Below are positions 33,580 to 42,740 of a DNA stretch of 64,000 nucleotides, piece after piece. The position numbers and the translations under genes were made by a program. Each line of letters begins with the position of its first letter. Within the stretch, counting starts at the first letter, position 1. The stretch covers positions 24,704 through 88,703 of the forward strand of contig CAYRVX010000010.1 of assembly GCA_964427875.1 (NCBI GenBank), given 5' to 3'. This DNA is from CAYRVX01 sp964427875 (GTDB lineage: Bacteria > Planctomycetota > Phycisphaerae > SM23-33). Under the pieces are notes generated by a model, which had not been told where the DNA came from, did no database searches, and saw only the letters and a list, made by a program, of their open reading frames with translations.

Positions 33580-36153
33580 CTACTTGCGCAGCAGCAGCCA
33601 ATGGGTGCCTGTGTCCTTGTTCAGTGTGATCCGGTACGTTCCGCCGGCGTATTCAGCGGGCATCGGAGCCGTCTCCTTGCCGTCGGGTTTCAGGCCGACC
33701 AGCACGAGGCCGCCCGGCGCCCGGATCGTGAGCTTGCCGACGACCGGTTCGCTCAGGAGGGGCATCCTCCCGCCGGGCGAGGCGACCACGCGGGCTACGG
33801 CGGAGATCAGGATTCGCCGCGACCGGCCGACGGGCTTGCCGTCGAGGGCCGTCACGGCCACCGCCGCCTTGGGCGTCTCGATCGCAAACGTGACGTCCGC
33901 GAGCCGGAGCGTCCGGCCGCCGATCCAGCCGTGGGCCGCCTGCGTGGCGCCGGCGTCGATGGTCTGGCAGCCCCTCACCCAGTTCCGCGTGAGCTGCCCC
34001 GTGTCGCTGCGGACGAAGTCCTGGCCGGCGGGAATGAAGTCCTTGTTCCTGTCCGTGACGACGGTCACGCCGGCGGGGAGCTTCGTCTCGGCGTCCCAGT
34101 CCAGCTCCTTCACGTCCGGCAGGCCGAACGTTACCTTGCTCTGCTCGATCAGCGTGCGCACCGTCGCCATGTTCCGCGGGTGGCTGTCCTCCATGTAGAG
34201 CTTCTGCCGGTCGAGCCGGATGCAGCAGGTCCTCTCGGCGGGCTTGACGTCGCGTCGGAAGGCGACGGCCGCGGCGGGCATCGTGGCGTGCAGGCCCGGG
34301 TCGGGGAACGACGACCACGTCCCCGGCCGCGTCGGCTTGCCGAAGGTGCGCTGCGAGTAGTTGTAGATCATCGGCGCGTCCAGGCCCTGAAGGGCGCAGA
34401 TGCTCGCCACGTACAGCGGGGCCGTGAAGCGGTCGACGTTGGGATAGGGCACGTTCCATTCCGTGATCGCCACCGGCTTGCCGTAGGCCTGGCCCGTGAC
34501 GAAGTACGTGGCGTAGTTGCCCTTGTACCGCGGGTTCGCGCTGAGCGCCTCGCTGCGGCCGTAGGAGTGCACGTCGATGATCCCGCTGGCCGTCAGCGCC
34601 GGCAGGCCGAACATCGACATGTTCCCCCACATCTGCGTCGTGGAGACGGGCACCTTCACGCCGACTGTCTCGAGGTGCTTGAGCATGCGCACGTTCCAGG
34701 CATGCTCCCAGTCGTTGAGGAACAGCTTGCTCGCTCCCGGCACCCACGTTCTGCCCGTCTCGGCCGGTTTCAGGCCCCACCTGGCGGCGAAGGCCTTGAC
34801 GGCCTCGGTGAACAGCCTGTTGTGGTACGGGTTGTTCTTGTCCGCGAGCATCAGGTTGCCGAAGTGGCACGTCAGGTCGTTCTCGTTGGTGATCAGCAGG
34901 CCCATGACGGCGGGGTCGTCCTTGTAGGCCAGACTGGTGTACTTGTTGACGTGGTTGAGGTACTTGGCGTTGAAGAGCTTCATCAGCTCCTCGATGCGCT
35001 CGTTGAAGTAGCAGAAGCCCTTGCACTCGGCGCCGCGCCGCTTAATCTCGACGAAGCCCTCGCCTATTGCGTCGCCCGCCTTGAACTGGCGCCCGACGTG
35101 CAGGTCCAGCCAGACGTACACGCCCTCGTCCTTGAGGCACTTGATCCACCAGTCGAGGCGGTCCATGACTTCCGCGTCGAGGTGCTGGGAGTCCTCCCGC
35201 CCCTTGTCGATGACGGTCCGGCCGACCCATCGCGTGGAGTCGTGGTGGTGGAACCGCATGAGGTTGTAGCCCAACTGGGCAATGCGCTTCGCCTGCGTCT
35301 TGATGCGGTCCTTCTCGGCGAAGATGGCGTAGGCCGCGATGTTGCCGCCCCAGAAGCGGACCTCCGTGCCGTCGGCGAAGACCAGCTTGTCGCCCCTGGC
35401 CCGCACGAACCCGTGCCTGCCGGCGGGCCTGTGATTCAGGAAGCTCAGGTCCACCGGGCTGGCGTCGTGGGCCATCGCGTCGGGCCACCACCCGGCCGTG
35501 CTCGACGGCCCGTAACGGTCCGCCGGCGACTTGACGACGCGCCCGCCGGCCGGAAGCGTGACGGTCATGACCACCGAGTGCGCGCCCTCGGCGAGCTCCT
35601 TGCCGACGAACATCGTGCGGATCTGGCCCTTGTTGCCCCGCTCGAAGTAGACGCTTGCGGTTGGCCTGTCGAACTCGACGCGCACTTCCTGCCCGCCGCC
35701 GACCGGCCACCGCCAGCCGGTGTTGTCGCCCAGCAGGACCGGGTTGGGCACCTTGCCCCCGAAGGCCGGGTCGTTCAGCGACAGCCGAAACTCCATCCCG
35801 CCGCCGATGATGCCCGCCAGGGCCCCGGCGGCCTGGAGCTTCCAGGCGTATCGCAACCGGTTCGCGGCCGGGGAGGTGACCTCGCCCGTAACGGTGATGC
35901 CGAGGTCCTTTACCGTCCCGCTCAGCGGTGCGGCATCGCCCTGCTTCTGCCCGAGCCTGATCCGCGCGCCGGCGTACTTCCACTTGGGCCCCCAGAAGCA
36001 GTAGCTCGCCTTGATCACGGGCGCCTTCTTCAGCAGGACGGCGACCGTACCGTCGTTCGCCGCCGCCATTTCCCAATCGGCCGCCCGAACGCCGGCGGCA
36101 AGCGCGAGCAGAAGGACCGTCCCCGCCATGACGGGATGTCTTGTCACGAGCAT
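33580..36153 (-). CDS. Secreted clan GH-A glycosidase (cellulase/GH5-like)
   Basis: 857 residues from ATG 36153 with GAAGGAG just upstream. Signal peptide ('VMAGTVLLLALAAGVRAA'). Residues about 25-235 form a beta-rich domain. A TIM barrel starts at about 245 ('GFVRARGDKLVFADGTEVRF', 'GYNLMRFHHHDSTRW'). Two glutamates fit clan GH-A catalysis: acid/base E424 in 'GLLITNENDLT' and nucleophile E565 in 'PVAITEWNVPYP'. The C-terminal ~200 residues form beta domains ending 'THWLLLRK'. Substrate unknown; the family includes endoglucanases, mannanases and many unassigned enzymes. It sits 136 bp after the aminotransferase gene, separated by a palindromic repeat. Confidence 0.8.
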   Translation of the reverse strand: MLVTRHPVMAGTVLLLALAAGVRAADWEMAAANDGTVAVLLKKAPVIKASYCFWGPKWKYAGARIRLGQKQGDAAPLSGTVKDLGITVTGEVTSPAANRLRYAWKLQAAGALAGIIGGGMEFRLSLNDPAFGGKVPNPVLLGDNTGWRWPVGGGQEVRVEFDRPTASVYFERGNKGQIRTMFVGKELAEGAHSVVMTVTLPAGGRVVKSPADRYGPSSTAGWWPDAMAHDASPVDLSFLNHRPAGRHGFVRARGDKLVFADGTEVRFWGGNIAAYAIFAEKDRIKTQAKRIAQLGYNLMRFHHHDSTRWVGRTVIDKGREDSQHLDAEVMDRLDWWIKCLKDEGVYVWLDLHVGRQFKAGDAIGEGFVEIKRRGAECKGFCYFNERIEELMKLFNAKYLNHVNKYTSLAYKDDPAVMGLLITNENDLTCHFGNLMLADKNNPYHNRLFTEAVKAFAARWGLKPAETGRTWVPGASKLFLNDWEHAWNVRMLKHLETVGVKVPVSTTQMWGNMSMFGLPALTASGIIDVHSYGRSEALSANPRYKGNYATYFVTGQAYGKPVAITEWNVPYPNVDRFTAPLYVASICALQGLDAPMIYNYSQRTFGKPTRPGTWSSFPDPGLHATMPAAAVAFRRDVKPAERTCCIRLDRQKLYMEDSHPRNMATVRTLIEQSKVTFGLPDVKELDWDAETKLPAGVTVVTDRNKDFIPAGQDFVRSDTGQLTRNWVRGCQTIDAGATQAAHGWIGGRTLRLADVTFAIETPKAAVAVTALDGKPVGRSRRILISAVARVVASPGGRMPLLSEPVVGKLTIRAPGGLVLVGLKPDGKETAPMPAEYAGGTYRITLNKDTGTHWLLLRK

Positions 36154-36190
36154 TTCTCCTTCGTTGGGGTGTGTCTGTTCAACCGCACGA

Positions 36191-36272
36191 CCCACGGGTC
36201 GCTGCCCGTGGGCTTGGGCGCGAGCGTCGCGTTCTCCGTGTCGCGCGAAGCCCACGGGCGGCGGTCCGTGGG
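36191..36272. repeat. Paired REP-like hairpins
   Basis: CCCACGGG (36191-36198) pairs with CCCGTGGG (36205-36212), and a second copy, CCCACGGG (36251-36258) with CCGTGGG (36266-36272), lies 38 bp on. Both stems share sequence and sit between two co-oriented genes. They look like a dispersed palindromic element and could also attenuate transcription. Confidence 0.55.
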
Positions 36273-36289
36273 TATCTTTCCTCCCGCCA

Positions 36290-37456
36290 TCACCCGAGCA
36301 CCGCCCCGGCGGCGGCCTTTATCTTGCGGATGACGGCCGTCACGTCCGCTCGTTTGCGGTCCGGATGGTTGGTCAGCATCACCGTGCGGTTCAGGACGTC
36401 CAGTGAGGCGGCGCACATGCCCTTCGTGTACTTCCTCCGGCACCGGCGGTTCGCCGGCAGCTTGAACGCATCCAGCGCCGGGTGGTGCGCGCCGCGGTGG
36501 TTGAGGATCGGGTCCCACTCGGTATACACGTGGCGGCCGGTCTTGCCCGCGACGGTCCCGCCCGTCAGCCGGGCGAAGTCCTCCGCCTGTGCCGGGGACG
36601 GCAGCGTGAACATCACGTGCGAGCCGCATTCGTGATCCGGGCTGTTCGCCCGGATGGGCGCCAGGTGCGTCGAGGCCGTCTCGCGCAGTATGCGACGCTT
36701 CTGCCGCCGCATGGCGCGGATCATCGGGTCGATCCGGTCGAGCTGGACGTTCATCATCGCGCCCTCGAGCTCCGAGGCCCGCGAGCCGTTGCTCGTGAAC
36801 GGGCGGAAGCCGTCCTTGCGGCCGTCCCAGTAGAAGCGGCAGCAATCGATCACGCACCCGGCGCGCTCGGCGGCCTTCGCGTCGTTGGTCGCTACGGCCC
36901 CGCCCTCGCCGCAGGTCATGTGCTTGTAGTAGTTGAAGCTGAAGGCCCCGGCGTGGCCGATGGACCCGAGCTTTCGCCCCTCGTAGGAGCCGCCGATGCC
37001 CTGGCAGGCGTCCTCGACGACCAGGAGCCCGCGCCTCCTCGCGACGCGCATGATCCGCCTCATGTCGCACGGCAGGCCCCACATGTGGACGGGAACCACC
37101 GCCCGCGTCCGCCGGCCGATGGCCTCATCCAGGGCGTCGGGATCCATCGTGATCGAATCGTCGACGTCCACGATGATGGGGATCGCCCCGGCCGCCAGGA
37201 CGGAGATCGGCGTGGCCATGTACGTGCAGGCGGGCACGGCCACCTCGTCGCCGGGGCCGACACCCAGCCCCGCCAGCGCGGCCGTCAACGCCGTCGTCCC
37301 GCTGGAGGTCATCCACACGTGCCTGACGCCGAGGTACCTCGCGTAGCGCCGCTCGAACCGCTCGCACTGCCCGCCCAGCTTGCCGTAGCGGAAGATCCGC
37401 CCGCTGAGCAGGACCTTGGCGATGGCGTCCACTTCCTTCCGCCCGACTCGCAACAT
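36290..37456 (-). CDS. DegT/DnrJ/EryC1/StrS-type PLP aminotransferase
   Basis: 388 residues from ATG 37456, chosen for the AAAGGAG seven bases upstream. Fold-type I sugar aminotransferase: 'WMTSSGTTALTAALAGLGVG' (phosphate-binding), 'EVAVPACTYMATP', 'LLVVEDACQGIGG' (D149 pairs with the PLP nitrogen) and 'FSFNYYKHMTCGEGG' with the Schiff-base lysine K178. Family members aminate nucleotide-linked keto sugars (or AHBA-type precursors). No sugar-nucleotide dehydratase is nearby, so the partner is unknown. It follows the polysaccharide deacetylase by 16 bp, so the two may be co-expressed. Confidence 0.85.
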   Translation of the reverse strand: MLRVGRKEVDAIAKVLLSGRIFRYGKLGGQCERFERRYARYLGVRHVWMTSSGTTALTAALAGLGVGPGDEVAVPACTYMATPISVLAAGAIPIIVDVDDSITMDPDALDEAIGRRTRAVVPVHMWGLPCDMRRIMRVARRRGLLVVEDACQGIGGSYEGRKLGSIGHAGAFSFNYYKHMTCGEGGAVATNDAKAAERAGCVIDCCRFYWDGRKDGFRPFTSNGSRASELEGAMMNVQLDRIDPMIRAMRRQKRRILRETASTHLAPIRANSPDHECGSHVMFTLPSPAQAEDFARLTGGTVAGKTGRHVYTEWDPILNHRGAHHPALDAFKLPANRRCRRKYTKGMCAASLDVLNRTVMLTNHPDRKRADVTAVIRKIKAAAGAVLG

Positions 37457-37472
37457 GGCTTGGCCTCTCCTT

Positions 37473-38225
37473 TCAGCTTCCCCGCGTGCTCCGGATATAC
37501 TTGCCGACGGCCGCAACGGTGTCCAGCCAGATCCCGCCGGCGGGATCCAGGCAGTGACGGCACAGGGCCTCCAGGGCCGCCGCGTCCGTCGTCTGGCGAA
37601 TGCCCGCCTCGCCGATCTCGTGGCCGAAGAGGATCAGCCAGCCGCATTCCTCGGCGGTCCGATCGACCATACCCCGAAGCTCGTCGAAGCTTCGCGTGTC
37701 CGCCTCGACGCTGAAGACCTGGGCCAGGTCGCAGAAGGACGGGGCGTTGTGCGTCTCGTTGAAGCCGTCCCGGCCGACGATGAAGTGCCTGGCCACCAGC
37801 GGCACGTAGCTCCGGACGTCCTCGCCGCGCCCGACGAACTTCTGTCCGCACGGATAGGCGAAGGTCTCGCACGCCACGCCCAGGCGGTCGGCGATGGCCT
37901 CGTTGGCCTCGAGCAGCTCGTCCTCCATTCGCCGAAGCGTGTAGTCCTCCAGCGCCCGCTGGCGGGCGAAGGGGAAGTTCCCGCTGCACGGGTGGTTCCG
38001 CGAGTGGTTGCCGATCTCGTGGCCGCCGGCGACGGCGAGCCTCCACGCCTCCAGTCGCTCCTCGACGCCGGCTATCGAGACGTAGAACGTCGCCCTCGCG
38101 CCGCAGGCGTCGAGGATCGCCATGCCGCGGTCAACCTGGCTGAGGCGGGCGTCGTCGAAGCTCAAGCTCACGGCCGCCCGCCTGCCGTCGGGCCAATGGA
38201 ATGCCCGTTCTGATTCGCTGCTCAT
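37473..38225 (-). CDS. Polysaccharide deacetylase (NodB-homology) protein
   Basis: 250 residues from ATG 38225 with AAGGG upstream; an open frame to 38537 is not used. No signal peptide. NodB motifs: 'AVSLSFDDARLSQ' (catalytic/metal Asp 24-25), 'HEIGNHSRNHP' (metal His 74 and 78), 'FAYPCGQ' and 'LILFGHEIGE'. The family removes N- or O-acetyl groups from glycans in a metal-dependent way. The cytoplasmic location and the neighbouring aminotransferase hint at sugar-conjugate metabolism, as opposed to extracellular chitin processing. Confidence 0.8.
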   Translation of the reverse strand: MSSESERAFHWPDGRRAAVSLSFDDARLSQVDRGMAILDACGARATFYVSIAGVEERLEAWRLAVAGGHEIGNHSRNHPCSGNFPFARQRALEDYTLRRMEDELLEANEAIADRLGVACETFAYPCGQKFVGRGEDVRSYVPLVARHFIVGRDGFNETHNAPSFCDLAQVFSVEADTRSFDELRGMVDRTAEECGWLILFGHEIGEAGIRQTTDAAALEALCRHCLDPAGGIWLDTVAAVGKYIRSTRGS

Positions 38226-38244
38226 AGCCCTTCCCTCACCGAAG

Positions 38245-38266
38245 CCCAGCCGTGGCAACGGCTGGG
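38245..38266. repeat. Perfect 9-bp hairpin, REP-like
   Basis: CCCAGCCGT (38245-38253), loop ggca, ACGGCTGGG (38258-38266). It lies between the divergent deacetylase and DUF4038 genes, so it is unlikely to be a terminator for either. It resembles a dispersed planctomycete palindrome. The rest of 38267-38436 shows no gene. Confidence 0.5.
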
Positions 38267-38436
38267 TCGGCCCACTGACGCCGCGAGCAAACGCCTGACA
38301 AGGAACGAGTCTACCGATTACACGAATGTCACGAGTGGAGAAAGGAAAAAGGCGGGAATCGACGAACCGGGGAACTGTTGAACGAGTCCCGACGATCTGG
38401 TACCCGTGCACCGGGACAGGACGAAAGGGACGGACG

Positions 38437-40065
38437 ATGACGCATCGAGGATTCGCATGGCGAGTGGCGCCCGCGTTCGCGGCGCTCCTGCTGATCGCGC
38501 CGGCCGAGCGGACCGCCCGGGGCGCCGACCTCGGCAAGGTGCCGAGATATCACGTCCTGGAAGTGGCGTTGAAGGGCCCTCGGCAGGGGCCGTCGGACAC
38601 CCCGGCCCGCGACGTCGAGCTGGCGGTGTCGTTCCGTCACGAGGCCGGCGGCGAGACCGTACGCGCCGTCGGGTTCTGGGACGGCGACGGCAAGGGCCGC
38701 CCGACCGGCGGCGTCTTCAAGGTCCGCTTCTGCCCGACGCGCGTCGGGCGGTGGCGCATCGTACGCGCGGAATCGAATCGCAAGGAGCTCAGCGGCCAGC
38801 GGGAGGGCGACGAGCTGGTCTGTGTCCCCTCGAAGCATCCGGGCCGCTGGGTCCCCGACGGGCGCTGGTACGGGAGATCGGACGGCTCGCACCCGTACAT
38901 CGTCGGCAACACGCATTACACGTTCCTGAGCCGGCGAACCGATCGAGGCGCGGCGAAGACCGATCCGGTGGCCGACATCCGCGCCAACGCGGGGTATTTC
39001 AAGAAGCTTCGTTTCTCGCTCGGCGGCGGGCGCTACACGCACCCGACGGACAAGCCGTTCCTGGACGATTCCGGCCGCCCCAGCGACCACGGGCGGTTCT
39101 CCCTGCGCCCCAACCCGACGTGGTTCCGTCGACGCGTCGATCCGGTCATCCGCGAGGGCTTCGCGACCGACCTGATCTGCGACCTGATCGTCTGCGGGCC
39201 GGACACGCGAGAGATCCGCTCGACGCTCCAGGGCGACCCGAGCCCCTGGCTGCGCTACCTCGCGGCCCGCTACGGGGCGTATCCCAACGTGTGGTTCTGC
39301 CTGTGCAACGAGTGGAACATCAAGCAGCCGTCGTACAAGGCCGAGCAGATCGTACGGGCCGGGCGGGCGATCCGCGCCTGCCTGCCGTATGCGACGGGCC
39401 TCGCCGTCCACGGCAACACGGGGAACTGGAACACGAAGCTCAACGGCGCGTGGCACGACCACGTGACCATTCAGTGGAAGCTCAAGCGCCTGGACCGCGC
39501 CGCCGACGCGGCCGCCGCCAACTACGCCCGGGGCGGGAAGAAGCCCGTCTGCAACGACGAGAACGCCTACGAGGGCAAGGGCGACCGGTTCTCGGAGGGC
39601 GACGTGATCGAAGGCTGCTTCGGCACGTTCCTCGGCGGGGGCTATCCGACCACGGGCGAGAAGTACGCCGGCAAGAAGGGCCAGTACTTCTGGGGCGGCT
39701 TCGACGCCGCCAAACACCACGCCGCCGACAACCTCCTGCTGCTGCGCGAATACGTCGATGAGCGCGTGACGTTCTGGCGAATGGAGCCCATCGACCCGAA
39801 GGGCGGCATCTTCTCCTCCCTGCCCGAGGGCTCCCGACTGCTCGGCGAAGAGCAGAAGGAGTACGTCCTCGGAACGAACCGCCGGGCGAGGAACATCAGC
39901 GCCAAGCTGCCGGCCGGCACGTGGCGCATCACGCAGGTAGACCTGATGACGAAGAAGAAGGAGACGCTCGGCGAGGCGGCCTCGGGGCGGTTCACCTTCG
40001 CGGCGCCGCCGTCGCGAGCGGCGATGACGCACTTCCGGCGGACCGATCCGCCGCGCCCGAAGTAG
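38437..40065 (+). CDS. Secreted DUF4038-type (apiosidase-like) glycosidase
   Basis: 542 residues from ATG 38437 (GAAAGGGA upstream). Signal peptide 'VAPAFAALLLIAPAERTARG'. An N-terminal DUF5060-like beta domain (about 30-130, 'ELAVSFRHEAGG', 'RFCPTRVGRWRIVRAES') is followed by a TIM barrel with 'SHPYIVGNTHYTFLSRR', 'ANAGYFKKLRFSLGGGRYTH' and 'WFCLCNEWNIKQP', where the glutamate is the likely acid/base. 'PVCNDENAYEG' may hold the second catalytic acid. A small C-terminal beta domain ends the protein. Family members are putative endoglycosidases or apiosidases. The 3' end overlaps the convergent gene by 74 bp. Confidence 0.8.
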   Translation: MTHRGFAWRVAPAFAALLLIAPAERTARGADLGKVPRYHVLEVALKGPRQGPSDTPARDVELAVSFRHEAGGETVRAVGFWDGDGKGRPTGGVFKVRFCPTRVGRWRIVRAESNRKELSGQREGDELVCVPSKHPGRWVPDGRWYGRSDGSHPYIVGNTHYTFLSRRTDRGAAKTDPVADIRANAGYFKKLRFSLGGGRYTHPTDKPFLDDSGRPSDHGRFSLRPNPTWFRRRVDPVIREGFATDLICDLIVCGPDTREIRSTLQGDPSPWLRYLAARYGAYPNVWFCLCNEWNIKQPSYKAEQIVRAGRAIRACLPYATGLAVHGNTGNWNTKLNGAWHDHVTIQWKLKRLDRAADAAAANYARGGKKPVCNDENAYEGKGDRFSEGDVIEGCFGTFLGGGYPTTGEKYAGKKGQYFWGGFDAAKHHAADNLLLLREYVDERVTFWRMEPIDPKGGIFSSLPEGSRLLGEEQKEYVLGTNRRARNISAKLPAGTWRITQVDLMTKKKETLGEAASGRFTFAAPPSRAAMTHFRRTDPPRPK

Positions 40066-42628
40066 CGGCCGGCAGGGCGATGCGCAGGTCGAACGGCTCG
40101 AAGCGGATGGCGTCGAGGACCTCCAGCTCCGTGCAGTCGAAGAAGCGCCGGTTTCTCACGCGGTACTGCACGTGGCGCGCCCTCACGGGCGCCGGGGGGA
40201 CCAGGCGGAACGTGTGCCCCTGGATGACCTCGTGGTCGGGGTACATGTGGTTCGCCGGCAGGTCGCGCCAGCGAAGGTCGGTCTTCAGCAGGCCCAGCGA
40301 GGTGTACTTCCGGCCGTCGATGGAAGTAAGCACCTCGACGGTGTCCTTGATCTCGCCCTTGAGCGCGTCCCACCAGGGATAGCCGTGGAAGTTCATGCCG
40401 AACGACGCGCACTCTACCGTCTTGCCGAGGTCCAGCGTGATGACGGGGTCCTTCCCCTTGCCCCAGATCGCCCCGGATCGGTAGGACGTTCCACCGGCAT
40501 ACGGCGGGCCGGCCACGCCGTCGGTGAGCTTCGTGCCCTCAGGGTCGCCGGCGCCCCAGTTCGTCTGCGAGGGCACGGAGACGGTGTAGCTTTTGCCGAC
40601 CGCCAGGTTCCTGCCCACCGTCAGCCAGCGTCCCACGAACCTCTCGCCGCCGACGTCCTTCCCGTCGGAGTAGCCCGGCTTCACGTCCCCCGCGGCCCCC
40701 TGGAGGCCCACGCGAAGCGACTTCATCACCGGGTGATCCGCGCCGCCAACGTTGACGTGGTATCGGAAGGGCAGCCTGGCGATCCGCTGGGTGTGGCTGC
40801 GCTCGACGAGCGACCGGTCCTGCTGCCGTTCGGCCCAGGTGAACGTGACCTCGACGGGCTGAGGTGCCGGATCGGCGGGCAGGTGGTTGGCTTCCATGCG
40901 GACGGCGTAGATGCTGCATCCGGTTCGCCCGGCCGCGGGGCTCCTCATCACGTACCTCACCCACGCCCTGCGGTGCCCGCGAGGGATGTCCACCGTCTCG
41001 TAGTGAATCACGTCCCACGGAGGCTTCACGTCGGTCAGCGAGAAGTCGCGCCGCCACGTCTTGCCGTCGAGCGAGTGGAGCAGTTCGATCCGGCTGCCGG
41101 GCGAGCGGTTGTAGAGCCGCCCGCCGTACGTCAGGCGCGTGATGTCGCGCGGGGCGTCCAACCGATACACCAGGTATCCCTCCCTATTGGGGGCGGCCGG
41201 GTAGATCACGCCCTGGTAGCCGATGTGCTTGGCGTCGCAGGCGATGTTCTCCTCCTCGACGACGTGCTCCCTGTACTTGTCGTTCTGGAGCTCCGGCCAG
41301 AAGACGATCGACTCGGTCTGATCGCCCTTACCGACGTACACCGTGTTCCGCCCGAGATTCAGCCGCGGCTGCGTCTTGGCATTAAGCTGCGTGCGCGTCT
41401 CGATGCCCAGCCGGCTCAGCACCGCGTCGGAAGGCTGGGCCTTGGCCATCAACTCGACGCGGATCAGGACTTCGTAGGCGCCGTTGACCTCGCGAAGCAG
41501 GTTCAGGCTTGCCGGCACACTGCCGGTGCTTCCACCCGTCCAGAGCTCCGTCCACTTCAGGCCGTTGTTCGTACTGATGGATATCCGCGCCACGTCGTCG
41601 GCGCTTCGGCGGTGGAAGGAGGCCCGGATCGACATGCTCGTGATGACGTTCGCCGCCTGGACTTTGTATATCACCTGCCCCGGCCGGCCCGGCCTCTCGG
41701 GCTGGAGGCGTGCCCCTCCAGCCGGCGCGATGCTCTCCGCGCTGTGGGCCGCCTTGCGCCACTCGTTCGCCGTCAGCGGCGGCGTGAACACCCAGACCCC
41801 GTTCCCGCGGAGGCCGTACTTGCCGACGCTCTCGGGGTCCTTGCCCCGGTTGGGCACGTACCACTCGCTCCCCGTGCCCTTGCTGCGGTAATAGCGCGTG
41901 TACGCCTCGCCGGGCCTGAGGTCCAGGATGTACCGGTGGCCGAAGTCCCAATCGTGGAAATAGTAGCGGTACTTGAGGCCCTTGGGCCTGAAGCAGCGGT
42001 ACTCCTGGGCGAGGTCGCGGTTGCAGTCGGCCCCGGTGAGGAAGCCGTTGGCGCTGGTGGCGTTGAGGCAGTGGTACCTGGCGACGTGCCCGGGCTCGGC
42101 CTTCCCGCCGGAGGCCGCACACGCGCCCGCCTTGCCGATGTCCTCCACGCCGGCGACCGTCTCCCCGTCGCAGAGCGTGTAGATGGCCGACATCGAGTTG
42201 TCGTACATGTGCCACCGGCCGTCGTAGAAGCACTCGGGGACCGTGTGCAGCGTGATGTCCCAGTACTTGACCTTCAGCCCCATGTTGTGCCAGATCGCGC
42301 AGTTGGTCCCCGCGATCGTGCTGCACATCGTGAACCCGTAGTCGTTGAACTGGCGGATCGGGTCGGTCAGGTCCAGGCCGTGCCGCCTCATCGGCGTCGT
42401 CTGCCGCCGCGCGACGTGGTTCCAGTAGAACATCGCCCAGCACTTCTCGCGCACGGTCGGCCAGCGCGACGTGATGCTGTGGATCATGCTCGCCATGTCC
42501 GAGTAATCCGGCGAAGCGTCGGTAACGACCTTCACGTTGCACACCGCGGCCGTTGCCGCAGCACCAACGACGTGAAGGACCAAGGCCGCAGCGCCCAAGT
42601 GGCTATGCCTTCTGCTTACCTGTGACAC
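39992..42628 (-). CDS. Secreted transglutaminase-like protein with C-terminal discoidin-like domain
   Basis: 878 residues from GTG 42628, chosen because GGGAG lies seven nt upstream and a signal peptide follows ('HLGAAALVLHVVGAAATAAV'). The N-terminal part looks like a transglutaminase/protease fold: 'YGFTMCSTIAGTNCAIWHNM' with Cys 102, then 'ECFYDGRWHMYDNSMSAIY' with His 140 and Asp 143 giving a plausible Cys-His-Asp triad. The middle has several beta domains ('ISISTNNGLKWTELW', 'RIELLHSLDGKTWRRDF'). The end resembles an F5/8-type discoidin domain ('DPVITLDLGKTVECASFGM'). This may be an envelope peptidase or cross-linker with carbohydrate binding. The extreme C-terminus is low-complexity and antisense to the DUF4038 gene. 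Confidence 0.65.
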   Translation of the reverse strand: MSQVSRRHSHLGAAALVLHVVGAAATAAVCNVKVVTDASPDYSDMASMIHSITSRWPTVREKCWAMFYWNHVARRQTTPMRRHGLDLTDPIRQFNDYGFTMCSTIAGTNCAIWHNMGLKVKYWDITLHTVPECFYDGRWHMYDNSMSAIYTLCDGETVAGVEDIGKAGACAASGGKAEPGHVARYHCLNATSANGFLTGADCNRDLAQEYRCFRPKGLKYRYYFHDWDFGHRYILDLRPGEAYTRYYRSKGTGSEWYVPNRGKDPESVGKYGLRGNGVWVFTPPLTANEWRKAAHSAESIAPAGGARLQPERPGRPGQVIYKVQAANVITSMSIRASFHRRSADDVARISISTNNGLKWTELWTGGSTGSVPASLNLLREVNGAYEVLIRVELMAKAQPSDAVLSRLGIETRTQLNAKTQPRLNLGRNTVYVGKGDQTESIVFWPELQNDKYREHVVEEENIACDAKHIGYQGVIYPAAPNREGYLVYRLDAPRDITRLTYGGRLYNRSPGSRIELLHSLDGKTWRRDFSLTDVKPPWDVIHYETVDIPRGHRRAWVRYVMRSPAAGRTGCSIYAVRMEANHLPADPAPQPVEVTFTWAERQQDRSLVERSHTQRIARLPFRYHVNVGGADHPVMKSLRVGLQGAAGDVKPGYSDGKDVGGERFVGRWLTVGRNLAVGKSYTVSVPSQTNWGAGDPEGTKLTDGVAGPPYAGGTSYRSGAIWGKGKDPVITLDLGKTVECASFGMNFHGYPWWDALKGEIKDTVEVLTSIDGRKYTSLGLLKTDLRWRDLPANHMYPDHEVIQGHTFRLVPPAPVRARHVQYRVRNRRFFDCTELEVLDAIRFEPFDLRIALPAATSGAADRSAGSASSPLATAAPRR

Positions 42629-42647
42629 GCTTCGCTCCCGAAAGGGA

Positions 42648-42675
42648 TTGCACCCTTGCGCACGACGTGTACGAT
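42648..42675 (+). promoter_or_regulatory. Candidate promoter of the HEPN-type gene
   Basis: TTGCAC (42648-42653), 16-bp spacer, TACGAT (42670-42675), about 65 bp before the ATG at 42741 and inside the divergent gap with the transglutaminase-like gene. Moderate match only. Confidence 0.3.
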
Positions 42676-42740
42676 GGGATCCGTACGGTTGAACGGCGAT
42701 ACGTTGCCAAAGTTGCCTGAGAAACCGGGGACGGAAGAGA

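Noticed and set aside
31894..36333. Open frame of nearly 1480 codons on the plus strand
   Set aside because: It is antisense to the GH130, sulfatase and GH-A glycosidase genes, has His/Arg/Pro-rich composition and no domain; GC-driven shadow.
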